From NCBI RefSeq assembly GCF_001645385.1, contig NZ_LVHI01000023.1, positions 236,237-300,236 of the forward strand: a DNA stretch of 64,000 nt, written 5' to 3'. The notes beneath the pieces were generated by a model. The model was not told the DNA's origin. It searched no databases and worked only from the letters and a program-made list of their open reading frames with translations. How positions within the stretch are numbered: the stretch's first letter is position 1; each line of letters begins with the position of its first letter. This DNA comes from Rhodococcoides kyotonense (GTDB taxonomy: Bacteria > Actinomycetota > Actinomycetes > Mycobacteriales > Mycobacteriaceae). Shown one piece after another: positions 7,893-16,006 of this stretch. The translations under genes were made by a program, and so were the position numbers.

Positions 7893-8654
7893 ATGGATCT
7901 CGGTCTCGCCGGAAAACGAGCGCTCGTCAGCGGCGCGAGCCGTGGAATCGGCCTGTCGATCGCACGCACTTTGCTTGCCGAAGGTGCGTCGGTCGGAATC
8001 TGCGCGCGCGGAGAAGAACACCTTTCCGACGTCGCCGCCGAATTGTCCGGGGCTGGAACGGTTTTCCACAAGGCGGTCGATGTCGGCGACGCCGCTGCCG
8101 TCGCGTCGTTCGTGGACGACGCCGCGGCAGCGCTGGGCGGAATCGACATCGTCGTCGTGAACGCCTCCGCAGCCACCGGCAAGGGCCCGCAGGCTTGGCT
8201 GAACAGCTTCAACGTCGACCTGATGAGTCTGGTCAACTTCATCGAGGCGGCGACGCCGCACCTCGAGACGAGCGACGCCGCGTCGGTGGTCACCATCAGT
8301 ACCACGTCCGCTCTCGAAGCCGGGCCGATCACGACGGCCAACAGTTACGGTGCGCTCAAAGCAGCTGTGCTGCAACACTCGTCGGCTCAGGCCCGAGCGC
8401 TCGGTCCGAAGGGAATCCGAGTCAACGCAGTGTCGCCCGGTCCGATCTTCTTCGAGGGCGGGGCGTGGGACACCATTCAGAGCAGCCGCCCGGCCTTGTA
8501 CGAGGCTGCGCTCGCGTCCGCGTCTCTGGGTAAGCTCGGTGCCGCCGAGGACGTCGCAAACGCGGTGTCTTTTCTGGCATCGCCCGCAGCCGGGCACATC
8601 ACCGGGACCAATCTGGTGGTCGACGGCGGGTTCACCAACCGCTTCGATTTCTGA
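7893..8654 (+). CDS. Short-chain dehydrogenase/reductase (SDR), copy 1
   Basis: A 253-residue classical SDR: cofactor motif 'SGASRGIGLSIA' near the N terminus, 'VVNAS' in the NNAG position, catalytic Ser ('ISTTSAL') and the Y-x-x-x-K motif 'YGALK', and the usual C-terminal 'TGTNLVVDGGF'. It is expected to oxidise or reduce a secondary alcohol or ketone with NAD(P)(H). It sits 7 bp upstream of the lipoamide dehydrogenase gene, consistent with one operon (phosphatase, SDR, E3, ThuA). Two further SDRs occur at 11701 and 31950. Substrate unknown. Confidence 0.92.
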   Translation: MDLGLAGKRALVSGASRGIGLSIARTLLAEGASVGICARGEEHLSDVAAELSGAGTVFHKAVDVGDAAAVASFVDDAAAALGGIDIVVVNASAATGKGPQAWLNSFNVDLMSLVNFIEAATPHLETSDAASVVTISTTSALEAGPITTANSYGALKAAVLQHSSAQARALGPKGIRVNAVSPGPIFFEGGAWDTIQSSRPALYEAALASASLGKLGAAEDVANAVSFLASPAAGHITGTNLVVDGGFTNRFDF

Positions 8655-8661
8655 GTTCGCG

Positions 8662-10062
8662 ATGGGTGACGACGTGACCACCTCTGCGGACGTGGTGATT
8701 CTGGGCGGCGGATCGGGAGGGTACGCGTGTGCGCTTCGCGCCGCGCAGCTCGGAATGTCGGTCGTCCTGATCGAGGCGGGCAAGCTCGGGGGTACCTGTC
8801 TGCACAACGGGTGCATTCCGACGAAAGCGCTGCTGCACGCCGCCGAGATCGCCGATTCCGTCAAGGAAGCAACGAGTTTCGGGATCAAGGCGACTCTCCA
8901 CGGTGTCGACATGAGCGCGGTGAACGGCTACAAGGACGACGTGATCGCCGGCTTGTACCGCGGTCTGCAGGGCTTGATCGCGTCGCGGTCCATCGACGTC
9001 GTCGTCGGGCACGGGCGTGTCGTCGGCGAACGTACCGTGGAAGTGACGCACGACGGCGGCGGCACCAGCACCTACCGCGGCGACGCGCTCGTGCTCGCGA
9101 CGGGCTCGCAGTCGAAGTCCTTGCCCGGCCTGGACATCGGTGGGTCGGTCGTGACGAGTGACGGCGCACTCCAGCTGGGCGACGTGCCCGGCCGCGTCAT
9201 CGTGCTCGGCGGTGGGGTCATCGGATGTGAATTCGCGAGTGTGTGGTCGTCGCTCGGTGCCGACGTGACGATCGTCGAGGCCGCCCCTCGCCTGCTGCCC
9301 ACGGAAGACGTGTGGGTGTCGAAGCAGGTCGAACGAGCATTCCGCAAGCGTGGTCTGACGCTGCGCACCGGAAGTTCCTTCGCGAGTGCGGCACAGCGTT
9401 CGGGCGGCGGGGTCGATCTGGAGATGGCGGACGGAAGCCGTCTCGACGCCGACCTGCTGCTCGTCGCCGTCGGACGAGGTCCCCGCACCGACGGCATGGG
9501 TTTCGTCGAAGCTGGAATCGACCTCGATCGCGGGTTCGTGGTCACCGACGAGTGGCTGCAGACGTCCGTGCCCGGGGTCTTCGCCGTCGGAGACATCGTG
9601 GCCGGACCACAGCTGGCCCATCGGGGATTCGCTCAGGGAATTCTCGTGGCAGAACAGCTGGCCGGGCTCGACTGTATGCCCGTGAACGACAAGGGTATTC
9701 CGCGGGTGACGTACTCGAACCCGGAAGTGGCGTCGGTCGGACTGACCGAGGCCGAGGCGCGCGAGCAGTACTCGGACGTGTCGACTGTGGTGTACGACCT
9801 CGGTGGAAACGGTAAGAGCCGCATCCTGCGCACCTCCGGCGGTGTCAAGCTCGTTCGTGCGGGCGACGACGGACCGGTCGTCGGCATACACCTGGTCGGT
9901 GCTCGCGTCGGTGAGCTGATCGGAGAGGCGCAGCTCATCTACAACTGGGAAGCCACGGCAGGCGACGTCGCTCAGCACGTCCATGCACATCCCACGCAGG
10001 CAGAGGCGCTGGGTGAAGCGCACCTCGCCCTCGCGGGCAAGGCGTTGCACGCGCACGATTGA
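8662..10062 (+). CDS. lpdA: Dihydrolipoyl dehydrogenase (E3)
   Basis: A 466-residue flavoprotein disulfide reductase: FAD motif 'VVILGGGSGGYACALRAAQLG', redox-active pair Cys46/Cys51 in 'GGTCLHNGCIPTK', NAD motif 'VIVLGGGVIGCEFASVWSSLG', and the C-terminal interface His-Glu pair in 'HVHAHPTQAEALGEAH'. It reoxidises the dihydrolipoyl arm of 2-oxoacid dehydrogenase complexes. The matching E1 alpha, E1 beta and E2 genes lie about 8 kb downstream (17756-21254) without their own E3, so this gene probably serves that complex. ATG 8662 follows the SDR stop by 7 bp; the frame is open further upstream only inside the SDR gene. Confidence 0.95.
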   Translation: MGDDVTTSADVVILGGGSGGYACALRAAQLGMSVVLIEAGKLGGTCLHNGCIPTKALLHAAEIADSVKEATSFGIKATLHGVDMSAVNGYKDDVIAGLYRGLQGLIASRSIDVVVGHGRVVGERTVEVTHDGGGTSTYRGDALVLATGSQSKSLPGLDIGGSVVTSDGALQLGDVPGRVIVLGGGVIGCEFASVWSSLGADVTIVEAAPRLLPTEDVWVSKQVERAFRKRGLTLRTGSSFASAAQRSGGGVDLEMADGSRLDADLLLVAVGRGPRTDGMGFVEAGIDLDRGFVVTDEWLQTSVPGVFAVGDIVAGPQLAHRGFAQGILVAEQLAGLDCMPVNDKGIPRVTYSNPEVASVGLTEAEAREQYSDVSTVVYDLGGNGKSRILRTSGGVKLVRAGDDGPVVGIHLVGARVGELIGEAQLIYNWEATAGDVAQHVHAHPTQAEALGEAHLALAGKALHAHD

Positions 10063-10078
10063 AGCCACAGGAGGAACG

Positions 10079-10882
10079 ATGTCGGGACCGGCAGGTCGGA
10101 TCGACGCGGTGTTGGTGTGCGGCGGGCAGTGGCACGACTTCGACTATGCGCGTGTGGAATTGCTGTCGGAACTGGCCCGGTACGAGAACGTGCGCACCAG
10201 GGTGTTCGAGGACTACGACTGCGCTGATGCCCTGGCTGCGGCAGATGTGCTGATCACGTATACCTGCAACCGAATTCCCGACGCGACGCAGCAGAAGACG
10301 CTCGTCGACTTCGTTTCTCGCGGAGGCCGTTGGTTGGCTCTGCACGGAACCAATTCGGCAATCGAACGAACTCCGGCCGGTTCGCCGAGCAAGTACGTCA
10401 CACCTCGAACGCTCGGGGGACTTCCCGCAGTGTTGGGGAGCCAGTTCCTCGGGCATCCGCCGATCGCGCCGTACCGGGTCGAGATCACGGAACCGGAGCA
10501 TCCGCTCGTGGCCGGTATCGGCCCGTTCGATGCCGTCGACGAGCTGTACGTCAGCGAGCTGCATCCGCCGATTCGTGTTCTCGCACATACACGATTCGTC
10601 GGGGAGTCCACGGGATTCGAGGAGGGGCACACCACGGTGGACGAGCCGCGGCCGGTGCTCTACACCAAGGATCACGGTAGGGGTACGGTCTGTTACTTCA
10701 CCTTGGGACACTGCCGCGGGCGATTCGACGTGCAGGATCTGGGCATCGACGACCTGGGCCGAGTCGATCGGGGAAGTTGGGTCGTCCCGCAGTACCGAGA
10801 GATTCTCTCGCGATGCGTGTCGTGGGCCGTCTCCGGTGAGATGACGGCGCCACGACCCGCGTCGGCCGGACAGGTCAGATGA
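10079..10882 (+). CDS. ThuA-like domain protein, copy 2
   Basis: A 267-residue ThuA superfamily protein: 'IDAVLVCGGQWHDFDYARVELL' at the N terminus, 'VDFVSRGGRWLALHGTNSAI' in the centre, 'VAGIGPFDAVDELYVSELH' and 'GRGTVCYFTLGHCRGRFD' further on. The 'LHGTNS' region fills the place of the nucleophile elbow of class I amidotransferases but has no cysteine there. A clean AGGAGG ribosome-binding site lies 6-7 bp before the ATG at 10079. It follows the E3 gene by 16 bp and ends in an 8-bp overlap with the convergent maleylpyruvate-isomerase-family gene. The reaction is unknown. Confidence 0.8.
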   Translation: MSGPAGRIDAVLVCGGQWHDFDYARVELLSELARYENVRTRVFEDYDCADALAAADVLITYTCNRIPDATQQKTLVDFVSRGGRWLALHGTNSAIERTPAGSPSKYVTPRTLGGLPAVLGSQFLGHPPIAPYRVEITEPEHPLVAGIGPFDAVDELYVSELHPPIRVLAHTRFVGESTGFEEGHTTVDEPRPVLYTKDHGRGTVCYFTLGHCRGRFDVQDLGIDDLGRVDRGSWVVPQYREILSRCVSWAVSGEMTAPRPASAGQVR

Positions 10883-11669
10883 TGTCGACCGTGTCCAGAA
10901 TTTTCTCTGCGTAGGATCTGTCGCCGTCGATCGACACGTGATCCCGCCACGAGCTTCTGGTGGTACCCCACAGAACGAAGTCCGTTGCGCGCGAGGTGAT
11001 CACGGTGTCCGTTCGAGAAAGACCCGTCTCCACGGTCAGGAGTTCGGAACCGGGAACGAGTGTCCACTCGCCGCCTCCGGCGCCGGTCAACTTCACTCCG
11101 ATCGGACGGTCGAGCACGGCCGATACCGGCGTACACATCTGAGGCAGGCCCGTCCACATCCACTCGACCGCGACGCGAACCAGATCGTCCTCCGGATCGG
11201 GAATCGGACGCACCACCGGACCGTCGGGACCGAGTAGATCCACGTACATGTGGCACCACATGTCGAATGCGAAGGCGTCCGACAGCTGATGGGTGCGGTA
11301 GGTTCCCAGGTCTGTCAGCACCATGGGCTGCTCCGCGAGATCGTCTCGCTGCATCGCCCCGAGCACACCGACCGCGCCGTCGAGATGGGCGAGGAACTCG
11401 TCCGCCACCTGCGTGTACGTCCAGTCACGCCGCGCGTCGACGAGTCGGTTCTGCAATTCCTCGGCAGTGGTCGGTGGCGGTACCGCCGGGTCGGGTTCGG
11501 GCGGCTTGGTCAACGCCGCGAAGTTCGAACCGGTGTGGGCGACGAGGTCCTTGACTGACCAGCCGGCGCACCGACTTGGCGCCGACCACTCGTCGGGTGT
11601 GAGGCTACGGACGACCACCGAATACCGTTCGGCGAGTTCGCGGCTGGCTTCCAGGCCGGATGTGCTCAT
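10875..11669 (-). CDS. Maleylpyruvate isomerase / DinB-like mycothiol-dependent family protein
   Basis: A 264-residue protein with the DinB-type four-helix metal-binding N-terminal domain ('WSAPSRCAGWSVKDLVAHTGSN', which carries one of the metal-binding histidines) and the C-terminal domain seen in actinobacterial 'maleylpyruvate isomerase family mycothiol-dependent enzymes'. The well-studied member isomerises maleylpyruvate in gentisate degradation; most homologues have other or unknown thiol-dependent roles, so the precise reaction is open. I prefer the ATG at 11669 to the upstream in-frame start at 11756 because the extra 29 residues are an arginine-rich shadow of the SDR gene that overlaps them. 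It follows that SDR by 31 bp on the same strand. Confidence 0.8.
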   Translation of the reverse strand: MSTSGLEASRELAERYSVVVRSLTPDEWSAPSRCAGWSVKDLVAHTGSNFAALTKPPEPDPAVPPPTTAEELQNRLVDARRDWTYTQVADEFLAHLDGAVGVLGAMQRDDLAEQPMVLTDLGTYRTHQLSDAFAFDMWCHMYVDLLGPDGPVVRPIPDPEDDLVRVAVEWMWTGLPQMCTPVSAVLDRPIGVKLTGAGGGEWTLVPGSELLTVETGLSRTDTVITSRATDFVLWGTTRSSWRDHVSIDGDRSYAEKILDTVDII

Positions 11670-11700
11670 CGAAATCCTTCCCGTTCGTCGGCGTCGTCGC

Positions 11701-12477
11701 TCAGTACGACGCCGTGCCGCCGTCGACCGAGAGGATCGCCCCCGTGATCCCCGCACCGGCGTCGGACGCGAGGAGCATCGCCATCGCCGCGACCTCTTCC
11801 ACGGTGTTGGGACGTTTGATCGACGATTCCTCGGCGAACATCGCGACCATCTCGTCGAACGTCAAACCCATGGCTTTCGCCGTGTCCGGACCGTTGTTCT
11901 TGATGATGTCGGTGATGACGAGACCCGGACAGATCGAGTTGACGGTGATTCCTTCGGTACCCACCTCGCGGGCGATCGACTTCGTCATGCCGTTGATCGC
12001 GTGCTTGGCTGCGACGTAGGCGGTGAACACGGGTTTGCCGTGCTTGCCCTCGACGGACGAGATGTTGATGATGCGTCCGTACTTGCGCGGCAGCATGTGT
12101 TGCAGCGCGCGACGCGTGGCCCAGAAGTTGGAGTTGAGGTTCCAGTTCATGACGAGCGTCCACTCCTCGTCGCTGAGTTGCGCTGTCGGCTGCAGATCTC
12201 GTGCACCGCCTGCGTTGTTCACGAGGACGTCGATGCGGCCGAAGGTGGCGACGGTCTGCTCGATGAAGTCCTCGACGTCCGCTTGGGACGTGACGTCGCC
12301 TGCGAAGAACGCGGCACGCTCGCCGACCCCGAAATCGGCGAGCGCTTTGTCGCCTTTCTCCTTCGAACGGCCGTTGAGTGACACCGTGGCTCCTTCTGCG
12401 AGGGCGGCGGCGGCGATTCCGCGACCGATGCCCTGGGTTCCGCCGGTGATGGCGACAACTTTGTCCTGCAATTTCAT
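11701..12477 (-). CDS. Short-chain dehydrogenase/reductase (SDR), copy 2
   Basis: A 258-residue classical SDR with 'ITGGTQGIGRGIAAAALAEGA', 'VLVNNAGG', 'IINISSVEG' (catalytic Ser), 'YVAAK' (catalytic Tyr/Lys) and 'GAILSVDGGTASY'. An insertion before the C terminus ('IIKNNGPDTAKAMGLTFDEM') matches the substrate-loop region. It probably oxidises a hydroxyl group of the pathway substrate. It is transcribed divergently from the swivel-domain protein at 12613 across a 135-bp region with a perfect short palindrome (12515-12527) and leads into the maleylpyruvate-isomerase-family gene. Substrate unknown. Confidence 0.93.
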   Translation of the reverse strand: MKLQDKVVAITGGTQGIGRGIAAAALAEGATVSLNGRSKEKGDKALADFGVGERAAFFAGDVTSQADVEDFIEQTVATFGRIDVLVNNAGGARDLQPTAQLSDEEWTLVMNWNLNSNFWATRRALQHMLPRKYGRIINISSVEGKHGKPVFTAYVAAKHAINGMTKSIAREVGTEGITVNSICPGLVITDIIKNNGPDTAKAMGLTFDEMVAMFAEESSIKRPNTVEEVAAMAMLLASDAGAGITGAILSVDGGTASY

Positions 12478-12514
12478 CGAAGGTCTCCCTCTGCGGATTC
12501 GGTCGGGGAATTCG

Positions 12515-12527
12515 GCAAGTAACTTGC
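12515..12527. promoter_or_regulatory. Palindrome GCAAGTAACTTGC in a divergent promoter
   Basis: Perfect 6-bp arms around one central base, lying between the divergent SDR and swivel-protein genes. The 9-mer AGTAACTTG inside it is also present, inverted, upstream of the first ThuA gene (5518-5526), and AGTAACTT recurs at 35558-35565 in another divergent promoter of the cluster. A shared regulator site is a reasonable guess; no binding evidence. Confidence 0.5.
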
Positions 12528-12612
12528 TTCCGAGTGCAGTCTTACATGTAGAGTGTCGTGCATCACAGTCTTTTGTGAATTCGATGTCTAGAAACTGGTT
12601 TCACCGCATCCG

Positions 12613-14358
12613 GTGACGACAGAGACGAGAAGCGCAGTGGCCGAACAGCGTTGGTTGGTCGATACCGTTCCCAGCACGAGACTTCCGGTGTACACACGTC
12701 TCAATGCCAGTGACGTGTTGTCCGATCCCATCACGCCACTCGGGGCCGACCTCGGGTGGATCCAGAACATTCTGCCCGGGTGGAACTTCGGTTACGCCAG
12801 CCTCGGCAGCTATTCGCTGGCCGAGAAGCCCGACGTGGCCGCGTCGTCCGGGATCTTCTACGGACACCTGTACATCAACCTGTCGATGTCCCGGTTGGTG
12901 GGCATTCGCGGCGGACTCCCGGTCGAGCTCGTCGACCAGCTCTTCTACGGCGGGGATCCGAACATTCCCGCGTACGTCGGGCATCCGGACGACGAGAACG
13001 CCGACGCCACCGAGCGATTGACGGCACGCAACGCCTGGGTCCTGTCGACCGAGACGTTTCCCGAGTTGGAAGAAGACCGGGTGCTCGCAGATCGGCTTCG
13101 CGCCGAGCGGCCCGACCTCACGGCGCTGACGCCTGCAGCTCTCGTCGCGCGCGCACGATCGGTGATGCCGCTGGAGCGGGTGGCATGGCGCGGCGAGGTG
13201 ATCGCGACCAACGGCGCTGCCGTCGGCCCGGCCGTTCTGGGTCAACTTCTGGGCGCCGACCGACAAGACCTGATCGTGTCGTTGGTCGGGGCGGCGGGCG
13301 ATGTCGATTCGGCACTGCCGTCGTACGCGTTGTGGGAACTGAGTCGGCTCGTCCGGAGCAACACCGAATTGATGGACGCCTTCGATGCCCGCACCGGGGG
13401 TGCCGACGCGTCCATCTCGGGCATCGACAGCAAGTTCGACGCCACTCTCGAGCGTTTTCTGCTCGACTACGGCTATCGAGGCCCCAACGAATGGGACCTC
13501 GGCTCGCCGTCGTGGGAAACGCATCCCGAACTCGTCCTGGGCCTGGTCGACCGCCTGCGACTGCAGGACGATTCGGCGTCGCCGACGGTCCGCTCGTCGG
13601 ATCACGCGTCGGACTCGGCGGAGGCGCTCGAGCTGGCACGCGCCGCGGTCACGGACGACGACGGGCGCGCGACGCTCATGACGGCGCTTGCGTCGGCGCG
13701 ACGGTTCGCGGCGTGGCGTGAGCGCGCGAAGACCAACTGCATCAAGGTGCTTCACGAGGCGCGGGTTCCGTTGGTCGAGCTGGGGCGCCGTCTGTACGCG
13801 GACGGTGATCTGGAGTCGGCGGACCACGTCTTCATGGCCGTGGACGACGAACTCGACGTTCTCGCCAGTGCGCCGCACTCGTTGAAGACGACCCTGGCAG
13901 AGCGTCACCGCGAGTGGAAACAGCTGTTCGGGCTCGAGCTGCCGACGTTCCTCGACACTCGTGAACCGTTGCCTGCACTGTCGACGCTGGCCCGTCGGGG
14001 AGAGACGGCTGTGGAGCCCGTCGAGGTCGGAGACGTCCTGCAGGGGTCGGGAGCGTCGTCGGGCGTCGTCCGGGGCCGTACACGCGTGGTCACGTCGATG
14101 GCGGATCTCGGCGAGTTCCAGGTCGGGGAGGTTCTGGTCGCTCCGCAGACGGACCCCTCGTGGACGCCGTTGTTCATGGTGTCCGCAGGAGCGGTCACCG
14201 ACGTCGGCGCCATGGGTTCTCACGCGATGATCGTCAGTCGCGAGCTCGGGATCCCCTGTGCGGCAGGTGTTCCGGGAGCCACGCGCCGCATTCCCGACGG
14301 TGCGCTGGTCGAGATCGACGGATCGAGGGGCACCGTGACGATCGTGGAGCTGCCATGA
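12613..14358 (+). CDS. Phosphohistidine-swivel (PEP-utilizer mobile domain) protein without ATP-grasp, RPH/phenylphosphate-synthase-like, copy 1
   Basis: A 581-residue protein. Residues ~1-470 resemble the substrate-binding middle region of rifampin-phosphotransferase-like enzymes ('VYTRLNASDVLSDPITPL', 'YGYRGPNEWDLGSPSW'). Residues ~490-580 are the swivel domain, with the phospho-accepting His537 in 'GSHAMIVSRELGIP' and the upstream 'VLVAPQTDPSWTPLF'. The N-terminal ATP-grasp domain of single-chain enzymes is absent, so it must receive phosphate from another protein, as in the split phenylphosphate synthase and HpeHI kinases. A paralogue is at 33691-35430. GTG 12613 is used; GTG 12637 is an alternative. 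The stop overlaps the next ATG by 4 bp. Confidence 0.8.
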   Translation: MTTETRSAVAEQRWLVDTVPSTRLPVYTRLNASDVLSDPITPLGADLGWIQNILPGWNFGYASLGSYSLAEKPDVAASSGIFYGHLYINLSMSRLVGIRGGLPVELVDQLFYGGDPNIPAYVGHPDDENADATERLTARNAWVLSTETFPELEEDRVLADRLRAERPDLTALTPAALVARARSVMPLERVAWRGEVIATNGAAVGPAVLGQLLGADRQDLIVSLVGAAGDVDSALPSYALWELSRLVRSNTELMDAFDARTGGADASISGIDSKFDATLERFLLDYGYRGPNEWDLGSPSWETHPELVLGLVDRLRLQDDSASPTVRSSDHASDSAEALELARAAVTDDDGRATLMTALASARRFAAWRERAKTNCIKVLHEARVPLVELGRRLYADGDLESADHVFMAVDDELDVLASAPHSLKTTLAERHREWKQLFGLELPTFLDTREPLPALSTLARRGETAVEPVEVGDVLQGSGASSGVVRGRTRVVTSMADLGEFQVGEVLVAPQTDPSWTPLFMVSAGAVTDVGAMGSHAMIVSRELGIPCAAGVPGATRRIPDGALVEIDGSRGTVTIVELP

Positions 14359-15371
14359 CCACGGGTGTCGCGAGCACGACCCGCGCTGTATTCCTGAGCG
14401 AACGGCCGACGCCGAACTGCCCTCGGCCCGAGCACTTCGAAGTTCGAGAGCTGGCATTGCCCCGGCCCGGCCCGGGACAGGTTCTGGTCCGCAACGTGTT
14501 CATGAGCGTGGATCCGTCGATGCGGGGCAGGCTGGGTACGTCGGCGATGCACTACACCAGTAACTTCGTCGTCGATGCACCGCTCGACGGATCGGCACTC
14601 GGCGTGGTCGTCGAGGGTACCGACGAGGTCCCGGCCGGCTCGTACGTGCGACACCGACTCGGGTGGAGAGAACACGCTGTCGTCGACCTCGCGGGCGCCA
14701 CGGTGATCGACCCGCGCGGAATCGAGCTCCATCACTGGCTCGGCATTCTCGGGCAGACGGGTTTCACCGCATACTGCGGACTCGTTCGAGCGGGCGAAAT
14801 GCACGACGGTGACACCGTTTTCGTGTCTGCTGCGGCCGGCGCGGTCGGCAGCGCTGCTGGACAGTTCGCCAGGTTGCTCGGAGCGTCGAACGTCATCGGT
14901 AGCGCTGGGGGACCGGACAAGGCAGCGATGTTGACCGATCGCTTCGGCTTCGACGTGGGTATCGATTATCGAGACGGACCGATCGGGTCGGCTCTCCGCG
15001 CAGCTGCGCCGAAGGGTATCGACCTGTACTTCGACAACGTCGGCGGTGATCACCTGGTTGCCGCGTTGTCGTGGCTACGGCAGCGTGGACGGGTCGCACT
15101 GTGCGGCATGATCTCGAACGGTGGACCGGACAGTCCTCCCATCGATCACTTGATGAACGCAATCCTGAAACGAATCACGATCCGCGGGTTCATCGTTCGC
15201 GATCACGAAGACCTTCGAGAGGAATTCGAGAACCGTGTGACCGACTGGCTGTCGTCGGGCGCTCTCGTCGCGGAATCGACGGTGCACGACGGCCTGGACA
15301 ACGCGGTCGACGCATTCCTGTCCATGCTGGAAGGCGGCAACGTCGGCAAGGCCCTCGTCCGGCTGTCGTGA
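14355..15371 (+). CDS. NAD(P)-dependent MDR oxidoreductase (LTB4 dehydrogenase / CurA-like)
   Basis: A 338-residue zinc-free medium-chain reductase: 'NVFMSVDPSMRGRL' (the M-S-V-D-P-x-M-R signature of the leukotriene B4 12-hydroxydehydrogenase group), 'LGQTGFTAYCGL', nucleotide-binding 'VFVSAAAGAVGSAAGQFARLLGA', 'IDLYFDNVGGDHLVAALSWL' and 'FIVRDHEDLREEF'. These enzymes reduce alpha,beta-unsaturated ketones or aldehydes at the double bond with NADPH. It is translationally coupled (ATGA) to the swivel-domain protein before it, so a saturated or unsaturated carbonyl intermediate of the same pathway is a likely substrate. Confidence 0.9.
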   Translation: MTTGVASTTRAVFLSERPTPNCPRPEHFEVRELALPRPGPGQVLVRNVFMSVDPSMRGRLGTSAMHYTSNFVVDAPLDGSALGVVVEGTDEVPAGSYVRHRLGWREHAVVDLAGATVIDPRGIELHHWLGILGQTGFTAYCGLVRAGEMHDGDTVFVSAAAGAVGSAAGQFARLLGASNVIGSAGGPDKAAMLTDRFGFDVGIDYRDGPIGSALRAAAPKGIDLYFDNVGGDHLVAALSWLRQRGRVALCGMISNGGPDSPPIDHLMNAILKRITIRGFIVRDHEDLREEFENRVTDWLSSGALVAESTVHDGLDNAVDAFLSMLEGGNVGKALVRLS

Positions 15372-15383
15372 CGGCGGAGTCCG

Positions 15384-15983
15384 TCAGGCGTTCACCGTGC
15401 CCCGCAGGTGTGCGGTGTCGTTGATCGACGCCACCACGACCACGCCCGAATCCAACTTCTGCACGCGGGCCACCGAGGTGTAGGCGGGATTGTGCCAGAA
15501 CGTCTTCGGCATGTCCAGAACGTCGGCTACCGCTGCATTGATCACTCCGCCGTGCGCAACCGCGACGACGCGTCCGGACGGGTAGCGGTCGAAGATCTGC
15601 TCGAGTCCGGACCGCGCCCTCGCCCTGAACTTCGGGAGATCGAGGCCAGGGACGTACGCCTCGAAATTGCCCGTCGTGACGGCAGTGAGGCGTGGGTCGT
15701 CGGACGCCATGTCCTCGACGGCCATGTAGTGCTCGGGATCGATGTCGTCGTCCCACTCCCGGAGGTCCTCCAGCACGAGGTCGACGCTGCGGCCCATGCC
15801 TGCGGCAAGTTCGTCGGCAGTCTCGCGGGCGCGCACCAACGGACTCGAGACCACGGCGTCGATCTGTTCGTGACGCAACCACGTGGCGAGTCGACGGGCA
15901 TCGGCGATTCCCTCGGGCGCGAGCGACGGATTGCGTACTCGCGAGACGGGCTGGCCGTGCCGGACGAACAGTACTTCGATCAT
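15384..15983 (-). CDS. Histidine phosphatase superfamily protein, copy 2
   Basis: A 199-residue branch-1 histidine phosphatase: 'MIEVLFVRHGQPVSR' carries the RHG catalytic loop, 'VSSPLVRARETADELA' follows, and the second catalytic His lies in 'VVAVAHGGVINAAVADVL'. It resembles the copy at 7116-7823 but is shorter. A small-molecule phosphate ester is the expected substrate. It is preceded by the AMP-forming ligase on the same strand with a 23-bp gap, so ligase and phosphatase are probably one operon, convergent with the MDR gene. ATG 15983 begins directly at the conserved beta strand. Confidence 0.88.
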   Translation of the reverse strand: MIEVLFVRHGQPVSRVRNPSLAPEGIADARRLATWLRHEQIDAVVSSPLVRARETADELAAGMGRSVDLVLEDLREWDDDIDPEHYMAVEDMASDDPRLTAVTTGNFEAYVPGLDLPKFRARARSGLEQIFDRYPSGRVVAVAHGGVINAAVADVLDMPKTFWHNPAYTSVARVQKLDSGVVVVASINDTAHLRGTVNA

Positions 15984-16006
15984 GGGTGCCTTTCGTGTGG
16001 CGGGCG

